From: Firmicutes bacterium UBA6811
GTDB taxonomy: Bacteria > Bacillota > SHA-98 > UBA4971
DNA length: 64,000 bases
Assembly (NCBI GenBank): GCA_002452295.1
Contig: DKEX01000001.1
Span: 1 to 64,000, forward strand
Reading direction: 5' to 3'
Of the stretch, positions 16,537 to 25,592 are shown one piece after another (positions within the stretch are counted from its first letter, which is position 1; every line of letters begins with the position of its first letter). The notes beneath the pieces are model-generated. The model was not told where the DNA came from. It did not search any database and was given only the letters and a program-made list of their open reading frames with translations. The position numbers and the translations under genes are program-made.

Positions 16537-17625
16537 ATGGTCGGAAGAAGGATGTTCGCGGTCGTACTCATCCTCGTTGGCCTTGTGATGCTCGCCAACA
16601 ACCTGGGCCTCATCGCGTGGAGCGTGCGGGACGCATTTCGCGTCCTGTGGCCGGTCCTTCTCGTGTTGTTTGGGCTGTCTCTCGTCTTCGAGGGGAGCGG
16701 CTTCCGGGCGCTCGGTGGATGGCTCATCGTCATCGTGCTGGTCCTGATACTGGGCGGTGCGATGGCCCTGCGGGCCGGCTGGGTTCCCGACGGTCGGCTG
16801 TGGCGAGCATCTGAGGCGAAGACGAGGTCGTTCGAGGTGCCTGCCGCGGCGTACGAGCCTGAGGCGGTCCGCCTGCGGATCTCGCTCGGCTCCAGCCGGG
16901 TGATGCTTGGCGAGAGCGAGAGGCCGGGCTTGCTGTTCACCCGAGCAACCTACTATATGCCCGAGGACGAGCCACGCCTCTCTCAAAGGATGTCAGGGGG
17001 AACGCTGGTACTGGACTACACCGAGAAGGGCGGCCGCACGTTTGGCATCCGCTTTTCGCATCCCCAGGACACGCACGAGGTCCAGCTCGGCGAATTTGGC
17101 GTCGCCACCGACATCCTCATGGATTTAGGCTCTGGTGACGGCACCGTGGAGCTGGGTCGCACCAGGGTTCGAGAGTTGCGCCTGGATATCGGCAGCGGCA
17201 CGCTGTTGTGCCGGGCGACGGGGGCCCTTGCCGAACCAAGCGAGGCCTTTACATGCGAGGTGGGCTCGGGAAGCGTGGAGGTCGTCAGGCTAGGTGATTT
17301 CAAGCCGCGCGATGTTGAGGTGAAAGTTGGCTCCGGGAGCGCCAGGGTGGACCTCGACGGGGGGTGGGTGTCAGGGGTTGTGGACGTGAGACTGGATGTT
17401 GGCTCCGGGGAGCTTGAGGTCAGGATACCTGCGGAAGCGGGGTTCACGATAACCGGCCGCAAAGCATCGGGCACTGTGTACGTCGATGGACGACGCTACC
17501 AGGACCGGGAATTCGAGCACTCTGAACGTTTTGACACAGCCCCGGTGAAGTTGCGTGTCATCGCGGATGTCGGCTCGGGCGAGCTTAGGGTGCGGACGAT
17601 TCGTGCGGGTGGAACGGAGGTATAA
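16537..17625 (+). CDS. LiaI/LiaF-like membrane-anchored toast-rack protein
   Basis: About 362 residues from the ATG at 16537; the start is uncertain since no good ribosome-binding site is visible and the frame is open to 16180. Three transmembrane segments (MFAVVLILVGLVMLANNLGLI, VLWPVLLVLFGLSLVFEG, LGGWLIVIVLVLILGGAMAL) match the LiaI-LiaF N-terminal domain. They are followed by a beta-rich extracytoplasmic part with at least six GSG-centred repeats (LGSGDG, IGSGTL, VGSGSV, VGSGSA, VGSGEL, VGSGEL), typical of DUF4097/toast-rack domains. Relatives sense or buffer cell-envelope stress; no LiaRS-like two-component system is adjacent. Confidence 0.8.
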   Translation: MVGRRMFAVVLILVGLVMLANNLGLIAWSVRDAFRVLWPVLLVLFGLSLVFEGSGFRALGGWLIVIVLVLILGGAMALRAGWVPDGRLWRASEAKTRSFEVPAAAYEPEAVRLRISLGSSRVMLGESERPGLLFTRATYYMPEDEPRLSQRMSGGTLVLDYTEKGGRTFGIRFSHPQDTHEVQLGEFGVATDILMDLGSGDGTVELGRTRVRELRLDIGSGTLLCRATGALAEPSEAFTCEVGSGSVEVVRLGDFKPRDVEVKVGSGSARVDLDGGWVSGVVDVRLDVGSGELEVRIPAEAGFTITGRKASGTVYVDGRRYQDREFEHSERFDTAPVKLRVIADVGSGELRVRTIRAGGTEV

Positions 17626-17630
17626 GGGGA

Positions 17631-17659
17631 GCCGGGCGGCCGCGTGATGGTCGCCCGGC
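17631..17659. terminator. Hairpin between convergent genes
   Basis: GCCGGGCG (17631-17638) pairs with CGCCCGGC (17652-17659), between the convergent LiaF-like and beta-lactamase-like genes. There is no T run. Confidence 0.5.
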
Positions 17660-17707
17660 CGTCGCCGGTTCCCTGGTGGGCCCGGATGCCGGGGTCACCA
17701 GATGAGG

Positions 17708-18616
17708 TTACGCGGCCACGCTACTCTGGTAGCGGTACACCATTCGCGAGATCTCAGCGATTGTGGCGAAACCCTGGTCAATGTCAGGAACGTTCTTTGA
17801 CAGTACGACAAGGATATACGGTCTCCGTGCGAAGACGACACCAACATCATTGGCGACCGCCGATACGTCGCCCTCCTTGTGCGGTACTACCACCTGCGGC
17901 GGCAGCTTTCCCGGCAAGCCGACGTGGTAGATGGGGTGCGCCATGTCATCCAGGAGGCGCGACCCGAGATCCGGATGGGCTCGCTCGAAATCGAGCACAC
18001 CCTGAATGTACGCTGCCATGTCCTTTGCACACGTGATGTTCTGTCCATCCGGGAACACGATCTCCCCACCGAGGTCCCGCATGAACGCTGCGATGTTGTC
18101 CTTTCCGAGGTGTCGAACCAGCATACGGTACGCTACATTATCGCTGATCGTGATGGCCAGGTTCGCCAGTGTGCGAAGGGAGTAGCTGTCTCCATCCCTC
18201 GCTGAGAACTGCAATATCCCGGCGCCATCCTGGTAGTCTGTGGCGCCGTTGTACACGACGCGGTCGTCCCAGCTTGCCCGGCCCTCGGCGACGAGGTGGT
18301 TCAGGTAGAGCACCGCAGGCACCTTTACGGTGCTTGCTGCGGTAATGGGCTCGCGTTCGTTGATCCCGAAGCTTGTCCCTGACATGAGGTCGCGGAAATA
18401 CACGCCGTACACCGCGGGCTGCGACCCCATATACGTCTCGAGCTCAGCTTTGAGCGGTCTGTAATCAGGTTGCGCTATCAATGAGACTGCGTCGGTGCCG
18501 ACACCGCTGCCGACGGGAGCGTCGTGGCCCATCGAGACAACCCAGTACAGCGATGCAGCGCCCACAAGAACCACCACAACGGCAAGGCCGAGTATGCGGT
18601 ACGCACGGCTTCTCAT
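17708..18616 (-). CDS. Class A beta-lactamase-fold serine hydrolase, membrane anchored
   Basis: 302 residues; the second of two close ATGs is chosen because AGGAGG lies 6 nt upstream. An N-terminal transmembrane anchor (YRILGLAVVVVLVGAASLYWVV) puts the domain outside the membrane. Active-site motifs of the family are present: S-x-x-K in ASTVKVPAVLY and S-D-N in SDNVAYRML. The KTG box reads KEG (VPHKEGDVS) and there is no clear E-x-x-L-N motif with the deacylating Glu of true class A enzymes. I read it as a beta-lactamase-like hydrolase (PF13354-like) acting on cell-wall peptides or similar; real beta-lactam resistance is doubtful. It is monocistronic between hairpin-containing intergenic regions. 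Confidence 0.85.
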   Translation of the reverse strand: MRSRAYRILGLAVVVVLVGAASLYWVVSMGHDAPVGSGVGTDAVSLIAQPDYRPLKAELETYMGSQPAVYGVYFRDLMSGTSFGINEREPITAASTVKVPAVLYLNHLVAEGRASWDDRVVYNGATDYQDGAGILQFSARDGDSYSLRTLANLAITISDNVAYRMLVRHLGKDNIAAFMRDLGGEIVFPDGQNITCAKDMAAYIQGVLDFERAHPDLGSRLLDDMAHPIYHVGLPGKLPPQVVVPHKEGDVSAVANDVGVVFARRPYILVVLSKNVPDIDQGFATIAEISRMVYRYQSSVAA

Positions 18617-19221
18617 GAGCATCCTCCTTTCTCTCGAGGTCACCACTTTATTATACGACCCGCGGCAACGGGTGACCATGGTAGTTTGTGGCTGGGCCAG
18701 CGCGTTGGAGAGCCATGGCAGTCAGCGGGCCAGGAATCGGCCCGGGAAGGGCGGTTTCCTGGTGCTCCGGGCGACCAGCCGACACTCGGGTTTGAGGCGC
18801 GCCGGACGGAGCGGTGCGAAATCCGCACCAGGGGCGCGCCGGGCGGAAGGAAAACTGAAAGTCATGTGGAACTAGAATCTACGGCTGGGGCGAACTGGCA
18901 GCGAATCCACTGACGGCTCTGGACGAGCAGGATAGAACTGAATCGGGTTCGACAAGTTTACCCTGATCCGGAAGGATTCCACGCAAGTAGAGCGAATTAT
19001 GGTAAGGCGAATCATCGGGTAGACCCATGCAGTGATTACTTCCGCAATTTTCAGTCTGTCAACGACTCACAACTGTACGTCATGCGGACTAGTTCAGCGA
19101 AGGAGGTGGTGAGCAGGCTATCAGAGGAGGGCCTGGTGGTCTGTCTTGCGCTCTTGAAGAGATCGGGAGCAGAGGGTTCCGGAGAACAACTTTGGGAAGG
19201 TAAGAAGGAGGCTAGGCTTCA
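18617..19221. other. 605 bp intergenic region with nested GC-rich palindromes
   Basis: No gene is supported here. The left third carries GGCGCGCC boxes (near 18798 and 18834) flanking a hairpin GGTGCG-AAAT-CCGCACC (18812-18828). The hairpin superficially recalls the core of cobalamin riboswitches (GGTG..AATCCG), but the other conserved boxes are missing. From about 18840 to 19080 the GC content drops, and codon bias unlike that of neighbouring genes suggests non-coding or recently acquired DNA. I could not identify a convincing promoter for the downstream transporter operon, although one must lie here. Confidence 0.5.
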
Positions 19222-21102
19222 ATGAGGAGATTCTGGAAGGGAATCCTTGCTGGGTTGCTTTTCGTGTTCCTTGTGGCAGGCGTTGCTTCGACCGGGTTTG
19301 CGGGCCAGGGAAAGCTATATGAGATGGCTATTTTCGCCGATCCCACCACCATAAACCTGTACTCGTCTCTAGGCCCGAGCGCGACGGTGTATAACTCGTT
19401 TGTCTCCAACAGCCAGTACTATACGTCCCTTTACGGGAACGCCCCTCCGACCTGGGCGTTCGTGCCGTCTGCAGCAGCCGATATGCCGAGCCCGCTGAAA
19501 GAGGAGAAGATCGGCGACAAGACCTACTGCACGTCCATCGTCAAGATGCGTAAAGACATCAAGTGGAGCGACAATACTCCGCTCACTGCCGATGACGTCG
19601 TGTTCAGCTACAACGCCGTTCTTGAGATGGACCCCAACAAGCTCGGCGGGAACTGGCCCAGCATCGTGGATCCGACCGTTCTCGAGCGCGTGGAAAAAGT
19701 GGACGACTACACGGTGAAGTTCATTCTCAAGGAGATGCCCGGGCTCTCCCAGTGGCAGTATGGAGTGCTCCTGAACTATATCGTTAACAAGAAGTACTGG
19801 GAGCCCATCTTCGAGAACGCGAAGAAGGCCGCTGATCCCGTGAAGGAACTCTTCGCTCACGAGCCCGAGAAGCAGCCGACGGCCGGCCCGTGGAAGTTCG
19901 GGCACTGGGAGAAGGGCGCTTTCTGGCAGAATGTGCCTAACCCAGCGTATAGCGGCAAGGGCGAGGTTACCACGTTTTATGAGAACGGCGTCGTCACCAT
20001 CGAGAACCCGAAGACCGGGTTTAAGTGGCAGAGCGGCAAGCCCGAAGGGAAGGTCCAGCTCAAGATCACCGATGGTCCGGACGCGACTGGCACGCTGTAC
20101 CGAATATTCCAGAACCAGAGCGCGGCTGTGCTCTCTCTGACGGGCGGACAGGTTGACTTCGTGCTGAACTCCCTCGGCCTGCAGCGTGGGTTCCAGGAGC
20201 AGCTCAAGAAGGCACCCAATGTTGCGCTGATCGAGAACAGCGTCAACGGCTTCCGGTTCATGTCGTTCAACCTGAGGAAGTACCCCTTCAACATCAAGGA
20301 GTTCCGCCAGGCAGTGTCGGTCCTCATCGATCGCGAGTATATCTGCCAGAAGGTGCTTCAGGGCATCGCGTTCCCGCAGTACTCGGTTGTGCCGCCCGGA
20401 AATGCTTTCTGGTTCAACGAAAAGGTCCCGCAGTGGGGCAAGGGCCTCACCCGTTCCCAGAAGGTAGCCGAGGCGGTCAAGCTACTCAAGAAGGCCGGGT
20501 TCAAGTGGGAAGTGGAGCCCGAGGTAGATCTCGAAAAGGACAAGGTTCTCAAGCGCGGCAAGGGGCTCATCATGCCGGACGGGAAGAAGATGCCCGAGTT
20601 CGAGTTCATGATCATGACGGCGGGCTACGATCCTCTCCGGTACACGTTCGGCCTGAACATCGCCGCGTGGCTGAAGGAGGTCGGCATCCCGATTGAGGCC
20701 GTGCCCACCGAATTCAACGTCGTAAGCTCGAGGGTCTTCGATGAGCAGAACTTCGACGCGTTCATGATGGGCTGGAGCCTGAGCTTGTATCCGGACCACA
20801 TGAAGTGGTTCTTCCACAGCGAGCAGGCTGAGCCCGGCGGCTTCAACCCCCAAGGCTACAACAACCCTGGGTTCGACAAGCTCGCGGACGACTTCGTCAA
20901 GGAGGCCGACTTGGAGAAGGCGCGCGAGAAGGCGTTCAAGTTGCAAGAGATCCTGGCAGACGAGCTGCCCTACATCGTGCTCTTTGACACCCCGCTCATC
21001 GAGGCTTACAAAACGGACCGCGTGCAATACCCGTACACGAAGGTCCTGAGCGGGCTGCAGTACGTCGGGGGACTCACGAGCACCGTCAAGATGCTCGACT
21101 GA
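19222..21102 (+). CDS. Peptide/nickel-type ABC importer, solute-binding protein
   Basis: 626-residue family 5 extracellular binding protein that captures oligopeptides, nickel chelates or other solutes for the permeases encoded next. ATG 19222 follows AAGGAGG. The signal peptide has a positive start, a hydrophobic stretch (GILAGLLFVFLVAGVAS) and a probable signal peptidase I site after TGFA. There is no lipobox Cys, which is unusual for monoderm Firmicutes. Family features include DPTTINLYSSLG, LTADDVVFSYN (the usual F-T-A-x-D-V position), FRQAVSVLIDREYIC and a C-terminal PYIVLFDTPLIEAY. The substrate cannot be read from the sequence. Confidence 0.92.
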   Translation: MRRFWKGILAGLLFVFLVAGVASTGFAGQGKLYEMAIFADPTTINLYSSLGPSATVYNSFVSNSQYYTSLYGNAPPTWAFVPSAAADMPSPLKEEKIGDKTYCTSIVKMRKDIKWSDNTPLTADDVVFSYNAVLEMDPNKLGGNWPSIVDPTVLERVEKVDDYTVKFILKEMPGLSQWQYGVLLNYIVNKKYWEPIFENAKKAADPVKELFAHEPEKQPTAGPWKFGHWEKGAFWQNVPNPAYSGKGEVTTFYENGVVTIENPKTGFKWQSGKPEGKVQLKITDGPDATGTLYRIFQNQSAAVLSLTGGQVDFVLNSLGLQRGFQEQLKKAPNVALIENSVNGFRFMSFNLRKYPFNIKEFRQAVSVLIDREYICQKVLQGIAFPQYSVVPPGNAFWFNEKVPQWGKGLTRSQKVAEAVKLLKKAGFKWEVEPEVDLEKDKVLKRGKGLIMPDGKKMPEFEFMIMTAGYDPLRYTFGLNIAAWLKEVGIPIEAVPTEFNVVSSRVFDEQNFDAFMMGWSLSLYPDHMKWFFHSEQAEPGGFNPQGYNNPGFDKLADDFVKEADLEKAREKAFKLQEILADELPYIVLFDTPLIEAYKTDRVQYPYTKVLSGLQYVGGLTSTVKMLD

Positions 21103-21146
21103 GGAGAAGTCGCATTCTGGGCGCAAGTCGGTCTGAGACCTCTCAC

Positions 21147-21176
21147 GAGCGGGCCTGGGGTGCCCCAGGCCCGCTC
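21147..21176 (+). terminator. Stem-loop between binding protein and permease genes
   Basis: GAGCGGGCCTGGGG (21147-21160) and CCCCAGGCCCGCTC (21163-21176) form a perfect 14 bp stem with almost no loop and no T run. Such structures after binding-protein genes usually stabilise the upstream mRNA and partly terminate transcription, giving excess binding protein over membrane subunits. Confidence 0.7.
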
Positions 21177-21237
21177 GAGTCTGCCAGGCCTTGGGCGCAG
21201 GGTGTGCGGGCAGGGCAAATCTGTCAGGGATTGAGGG

Positions 21238-22422
21238 ATGGAGATGCGCCGATACCTTTTGAACCGGCTAGGCCAGGTGGTCCTGACCCTCATCATATAT
21301 ATTACTCTGGTGTACTTCCTGCTTCAGGCCATGCCTGGCGACATCACACAGATGTACCTGGCGAATCCCAGGATCCCGCAGGCCGCCAGGGAAGAGCTTC
21401 AGAAACAGCTTGGCCTCGACCAGGGAGTCGTGATGCAGTACCTGAATTACCTCAAGAACTTCTTCAGCGGGGAACTCGGAGTGTCGTTCTCCCACTACCC
21501 TCGTCCGGTGTGGGACATCCTGATGGAACGGCTGCCGAGAACCTTCGTGCTGTTCCTTACTGCGCATGTCCTTTCGTTCTACCTTGGGTACTTGTTGGGA
21601 CGAATCATCGCGTGGCGCCGAGGTAAGGTGGTGGATTACGCCGCAACCGTCGTGGGCATAACGTTTTGGACCGCCTTCTACCCTCTTCTCTCACTTGTGC
21701 TGATCTGGGTCTTTGCTTATACCCTTAAGCTGCTTCCTCTCAACCAGTTCATAGAGCCGAGGCTGTGGCAGGGGGCACCTTTCCCGACCAACACCGTCTT
21801 CGGCTATATGGTATACGGAGGTGGCGCGGTTGCAGTAGGCCTGTTTCTCGTCTTCTATGCTTTCCTTCGTGGCCTGAAGCGTAGTCGTCGCAACACCGCT
21901 CGCGCGTGGCTCTCTGCCTTCGCGATCATTGCAGTAGCCCTTGCAGTGGCGTGGCGCACAGGGTTGCTCGTCTACATCTGGGACATAGCGAGCCACATGA
22001 TCCTTCCTGTGTGCACGCTTACGCTCATCAGCTTCGCAGGCACGATGCTTCTCATGCGAGACTCCATGCTCGAGACCGTGCAGGAGGACTACGTGATGGC
22101 GGCTCGCGCGAAAGGTCTCCCCGACACGATCGTAAGGGACAGATACGCTGCGCGCACTGCCATGCTGCCCACCGTTACTAGCCTGGTGCTGAGCCTGGCG
22201 AGCTCCATGAGCGGCGGCCTCGTCACCGAGACGATGTTTTCGTGGCCAGGCCTGGGCCAGATTCTCTTCCACTCGGCACTGGCCAACGACTATCCGCTCG
22301 CGACCGGAGCTCTCGCGTTCACAGGAGTGTTTCTCCTGATAGCGCACTTTGTTGCGGACATCCTCTACGCGGTGCTCGACCCCCGGATCACTTATGCAGG
22401 ACAGCCTGCTGTCGAGGGTTAG
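21238..22422 (+). CDS. ABC importer permease (DppB/OppB type)
   Basis: 394-residue inner-membrane permease. N-terminal MRRYLLNRLGQVVLTLIIYITLVYFLLQAMPGD is the DppB-type first helix. The region FFSGELGVSFSHYPRPVWDILMERLPRTFVLF and the C-terminal EAA-type loop (DYVMAARAKGLPDTIVRDRYAARTAMLP) contact the ATPases. It is longer than the usual 310-340 residues because of an extra hydrophobic and Arg-rich segment of roughly 60 residues in the middle (about 21770-21960). ATG 21238 or 21244 is the start. It is second in the importer operon. Confidence 0.92.
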   Translation: MEMRRYLLNRLGQVVLTLIIYITLVYFLLQAMPGDITQMYLANPRIPQAAREELQKQLGLDQGVVMQYLNYLKNFFSGELGVSFSHYPRPVWDILMERLPRTFVLFLTAHVLSFYLGYLLGRIIAWRRGKVVDYAATVVGITFWTAFYPLLSLVLIWVFAYTLKLLPLNQFIEPRLWQGAPFPTNTVFGYMVYGGGAVAVGLFLVFYAFLRGLKRSRRNTARAWLSAFAIIAVALAVAWRTGLLVYIWDIASHMILPVCTLTLISFAGTMLLMRDSMLETVQEDYVMAARAKGLPDTIVRDRYAARTAMLPTVTSLVLSLASSMSGGLVTETMFSWPGLGQILFHSALANDYPLATGALAFTGVFLLIAHFVADILYAVLDPRITYAGQPAVEG

Positions 22423-22454
22423 GTCAGCGTGTGGGGCAAGGCAGGTGAGAGAAT

Positions 22455-23417
22455 GTGAGACAACTGGCACCAAGCCCACAAGCAGAGGCTACTGTCCTCA
22501 GAGAGCCTTTGTGGAAGATCAGGTGGAAACTCACTGTAAGAGGCCTTGCACAGAACTGGGCCGTCTTCAGAGAAAGTCGCGTGGGCATGCTCGGAGTTGT
22601 TATCATACTGCTTTTCGGCGTGTTCGGGGCGCTATGGCCCATCATGATAAACACAGTATGGGATCCTCTGGTGTACCACCCCGTGGTGGGGTTCGATCCC
22701 ATGGTACTCCATCCCTCGCCGCCCACGAGAGCGCACCTTCTCGGCACTGATCCCATCGGCCGGGACATCCTGGCCCAACTCATGTTCAGCACGGGTCGGG
22801 AATTCCTGCTGGGGGTGCTTTCAGCACTCATCACTGTTGTGATCGGCACCGTCATCGGCACGGTGGCCGCCTACTACGGTGGGTTCACCGACACGTTTTT
22901 CATGCGCGTGGCCGACATCATGATGTTGTTCCCGTTCATTCCGCTTCTTGTCGTGGTCGGCTCTATGGTGCGGCTGACCTTCTTTCCCTTCGCGATGATA
23001 CTGGGAGTGCTGGGAGGATTCGGAGGCATAACGATCATTCTGAAAGCCCAGGCGCTCTCGGTCAAGGTCAGGCCGTACATCGACGCTGCGCGTGTGGCTG
23101 GAGGAAGCAGCTTCCACATAATCCGCGCACACATCATCCCAAACGTGCTGCCGCTGTCGTTTCTATACATGATGTTCAATGTCACGTCAGCGATCCTGAG
23201 TGAGGCGACGCTGTCGTTCTTCGGCGTTCTGAACATCGATATGAGTTGGGGGATGATGATCCATACCGCCGACGTGGCAGGCTACCTCTTCGATTTCGGC
23301 AAGTACTGGTGGCTGTGGCTGCCGTCAGGAGTTGCAATCACGCTGTTCTGCGCCGCGTTCTACATGGTCGGCAGGGGACTCGACGAAGTTGTGAACCCGC
23401 GGCTGAGAAAGAGGTGA
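22455..23417 (+). CDS. ABC importer permease (DppC/OppC type)
   Basis: 320 residues from GTG 22455, following AGGTGAGAG. The OppC N-terminal domain shows WAVFRESRVGMLGVVIILLFGVFGALWPIM, then HLLGTDPIGRDILAQLMFSTGREF, the standard DppC loop. Six transmembrane segments follow with the EAA loop (YIDAARVAGGSSFHIIRAHIIPNVLP) and the C-terminal GLDEVVNPRLRKR. It pairs with the preceding permease to form the membrane channel and is only 4 bp from the ATPase gene. Confidence 0.94.
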   Translation: MRQLAPSPQAEATVLREPLWKIRWKLTVRGLAQNWAVFRESRVGMLGVVIILLFGVFGALWPIMINTVWDPLVYHPVVGFDPMVLHPSPPTRAHLLGTDPIGRDILAQLMFSTGREFLLGVLSALITVVIGTVIGTVAAYYGGFTDTFFMRVADIMMLFPFIPLLVVVGSMVRLTFFPFAMILGVLGGFGGITIILKAQALSVKVRPYIDAARVAGGSSFHIIRAHIIPNVLPLSFLYMMFNVTSAILSEATLSFFGVLNIDMSWGMMIHTADVAGYLFDFGKYWWLWLPSGVAITLFCAAFYMVGRGLDEVVNPRLRKR

Positions 23418-23421
23418 TAGA

Positions 23422-24456
23422 ATGGATACCCTCCTGAAGCTGGATGATTTCACCATGCATTACCGCACAAAGGCCGGCTGGGTTCAGGCGGTTGACGGCG
23501 TGACGCTTTCCCTGGCACGAGGCCAGGCTCTCGGCCTGGTCGGAGAATCAGGGTGCGGAAAGACATCCGTTGCGATGTCCATAATGAAGCTGTTGCCCTA
23601 TAACTCCAAAGTGGTCAGGGGCAGGATCCTGTTTGAGGACCGCGACATCTACTCGATGAGCGACGAAGAAGTCAGGAGGATGCGATGGAAAGGCATCGCC
23701 ATGATATTCCAGGCAGCGATGAACTCGCTCAACCCCGTGTACCGCGTGGGCAACCAGATAGTCGAGGCCATAGTGACTCACGAGCCCGAGACGAGCGAAC
23801 GGGAAGCCCGCGAAAGGGTTGCGTCCCTCTTCGAGCTAGTGGGGATCCCCAAGGAGCGCGTGGACCACTATCCTCATGAGTACAGCGGCGGGATGAAGCA
23901 GAGAGCTGTCATCGCGATGGCGCTTGCCTGCAACCCAAAGCTGGTCATCGCTGACGAACCCACCACGGCCCTCGACGTCATAGTACAGGACAAGATCCTC
24001 CGCGAGATAGATCAGATAAGGCGAAAGATCAACATGAGCATGATTTACATCTCCCACGACGTTTCGGTCATCGCGGAGGTGAGCGACGTGGTGGCCGTGA
24101 TGTACGCGGGTAAGCTGGTCGAAATGGGCCCGGCGGACAACGTGTTCAAGAAGCCTCGTCATCCGTACACTTGTGGTCTCATGATGGCCTATCCAAGCAT
24201 CCTCGGGGACAAACACGAGCTTGCCACGATTCCGGGCGAGCCGCCGAACCTGCTTGACCCGCCGGCGGGATGCCGTTTCCACCCGCGGTGCGACCGGGCA
24301 AGCGTGGAGTGCAGGGAAGCTGATCCTGTGTGGCGGGCAGTCGCCGAGGGTCACTACACCGCGTGTCACAACCCCGTCGAGATCACGGGTACCTGGTCGG
24401 AGGCCGTCAAAGCACTCAATGGGGGTGAGCGTCTTGGTGCTTCCAGCAACGCCTGA
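23422..24456 (+). CDS. ABC importer ATPase (DppD/OppD type)
   Basis: 344 residues. Walker A GESGCGKTS, Q-loop MIFQAAMNSLNPVYRVGNQI, signature YSGGMKQRAVIAMAL, Walker B KLVIADEPTTALDV and switch His in YISHDVSVIAE. The C-terminal oligopeptide-transporter extension has the Cys cluster CRFHPRCDRASVECRE that binds an iron-sulfur cluster in some family members. Its end overlaps the start of the second ATPase gene. Confidence 0.95.
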   Translation: MDTLLKLDDFTMHYRTKAGWVQAVDGVTLSLARGQALGLVGESGCGKTSVAMSIMKLLPYNSKVVRGRILFEDRDIYSMSDEEVRRMRWKGIAMIFQAAMNSLNPVYRVGNQIVEAIVTHEPETSEREARERVASLFELVGIPKERVDHYPHEYSGGMKQRAVIAMALACNPKLVIADEPTTALDVIVQDKILREIDQIRRKINMSMIYISHDVSVIAEVSDVVAVMYAGKLVEMGPADNVFKKPRHPYTCGLMMAYPSILGDKHELATIPGEPPNLLDPPAGCRFHPRCDRASVECREADPVWRAVAEGHYTACHNPVEITGTWSEAVKALNGGERLGASSNA

Positions 24457-25441
24457 TATGCCCGATGCAGATGACGCAATCCTTCGCGTGGAGCGTCTCT
24501 CCAAGTACTACCCTGTATCTCGCGGGTTTTTCCAGCGCCGTCACTTGCTCCTACACGCGGTCGACGACGCAAGCTTCGAGGTCAGGCGGGGCGAGGTGTC
24601 GGGCCTTGTCGGGGAGTCGGGTTGCGGGAAAACGACCACAGGGCGGCTAATAGCCCGGCTTATCCTTCCCACGGCAGGCCGTATCTTCGTGGATAATGCT
24701 GATGTCTCGAAGATCCAGGGGTCTGACCTCGTGGAGTTCCGGCAGAAGGTCCAGATGATTTTCCAGGACCCGTACGAGTCGCTGGACCCCAGGATGACCA
24801 TTTTCGATATAGTGACGGAGCCCCTGAATGTGAACGGAATAGGCAACCTTGAGGAGCGGGAGGAGCGAGTGGCTGAGATGTTGAGCCTGGTCGGAATCAC
24901 GCCGCCCTCTGCTTTCCTCTTCCGTTTCCCTCATGAGCTATCGGGAGGGCAAAGGCAGCGCGTGGCCATTGCCCGGGCACTCGTGGTGAACCCTACCTTT
25001 GTGGTGGCGGACGAGCCCACGTCAATGCTGGACGTCTCCATCCGCACAGGTGTGATGAAGCTGTTGGCCCAGCTCAGAGAGGATCTCGGGATCAGCTACC
25101 TGTACATCACCCACGATCTTGCGGTGGCGAGATACCTCTGCGACAGGATCGCAGTGATGTACCTGGGCAAAATCGTGGAGATGGGAACGGCTGAGGAGAT
25201 CGTCAAGGAGCCGCTTCACCCGTATACCAGGGCTCTCATATCCGCTGTGCCGGTGCCTGACCCGGCGATAAGGCGTCCTGTCCCCAATATCAAGGGAGGT
25301 CTGAGCAAGCCGATAAACCCGCTGCCGAGATGCCGGTTTTACGAGCGGTGCCCGGACGCGAGAGGCGTGTGTGCCGACCAGAACCACCCGGAACTGAAAG
25401 AGGTATCAGGCGGCCGCTTTGTTGCGTGCCATGTGCTGTGA
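24437..25441 (+). CDS. ABC importer ATPase (DppF/OppF type)
   Basis: About 334 residues. GTG 24437 (or TTG 24434 or GTG 24425) follows GGGGGTGA inside the end of the previous gene, so the two are translationally coupled. It has Walker A GESGCGKTTTGRL, Q-loop MIFQDPYESLDPRMTIFDIV, signature LSGGQRQRVAIARAL, Walker B TFVVADEPTSMLDVS, His in YITHDLAVARYLC and the Cys motif CRFYERCPDARGVCAD. It ends the five-gene importer. The 151 bp to the next gene contain no terminator that I can see. Confidence 0.94.
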   Translation: MLPATPDMPDADDAILRVERLSKYYPVSRGFFQRRHLLLHAVDDASFEVRRGEVSGLVGESGCGKTTTGRLIARLILPTAGRIFVDNADVSKIQGSDLVEFRQKVQMIFQDPYESLDPRMTIFDIVTEPLNVNGIGNLEEREERVAEMLSLVGITPPSAFLFRFPHELSGGQRQRVAIARALVVNPTFVVADEPTSMLDVSIRTGVMKLLAQLREDLGISYLYITHDLAVARYLCDRIAVMYLGKIVEMGTAEEIVKEPLHPYTRALISAVPVPDPAIRRPVPNIKGGLSKPINPLPRCRFYERCPDARGVCADQNHPELKEVSGGRFVACHVL

Positions 25442-25592
25442 GCCTGCCCGGCGAAACCATGTTGTTCCCGGGTGGGAGGAGGCCCAGCCGACGGCGGACA
25501 GGGGGGTCGGCTGTGCGGCAAGCTGGATTGCGCAGGCAAACAGCCTGATGAAGGCGAGGTGAGGCCCTCTGCGCGCGCGGGGTGTTCACAGG

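Noticed and set aside
18812..18850. Cobalamin riboswitch
   Set aside because: Only the GGTGCGAAATCCGC stretch resembles the conserved core; the upstream box and the GCCACTG-type segment are missing, and no B12-related gene follows.
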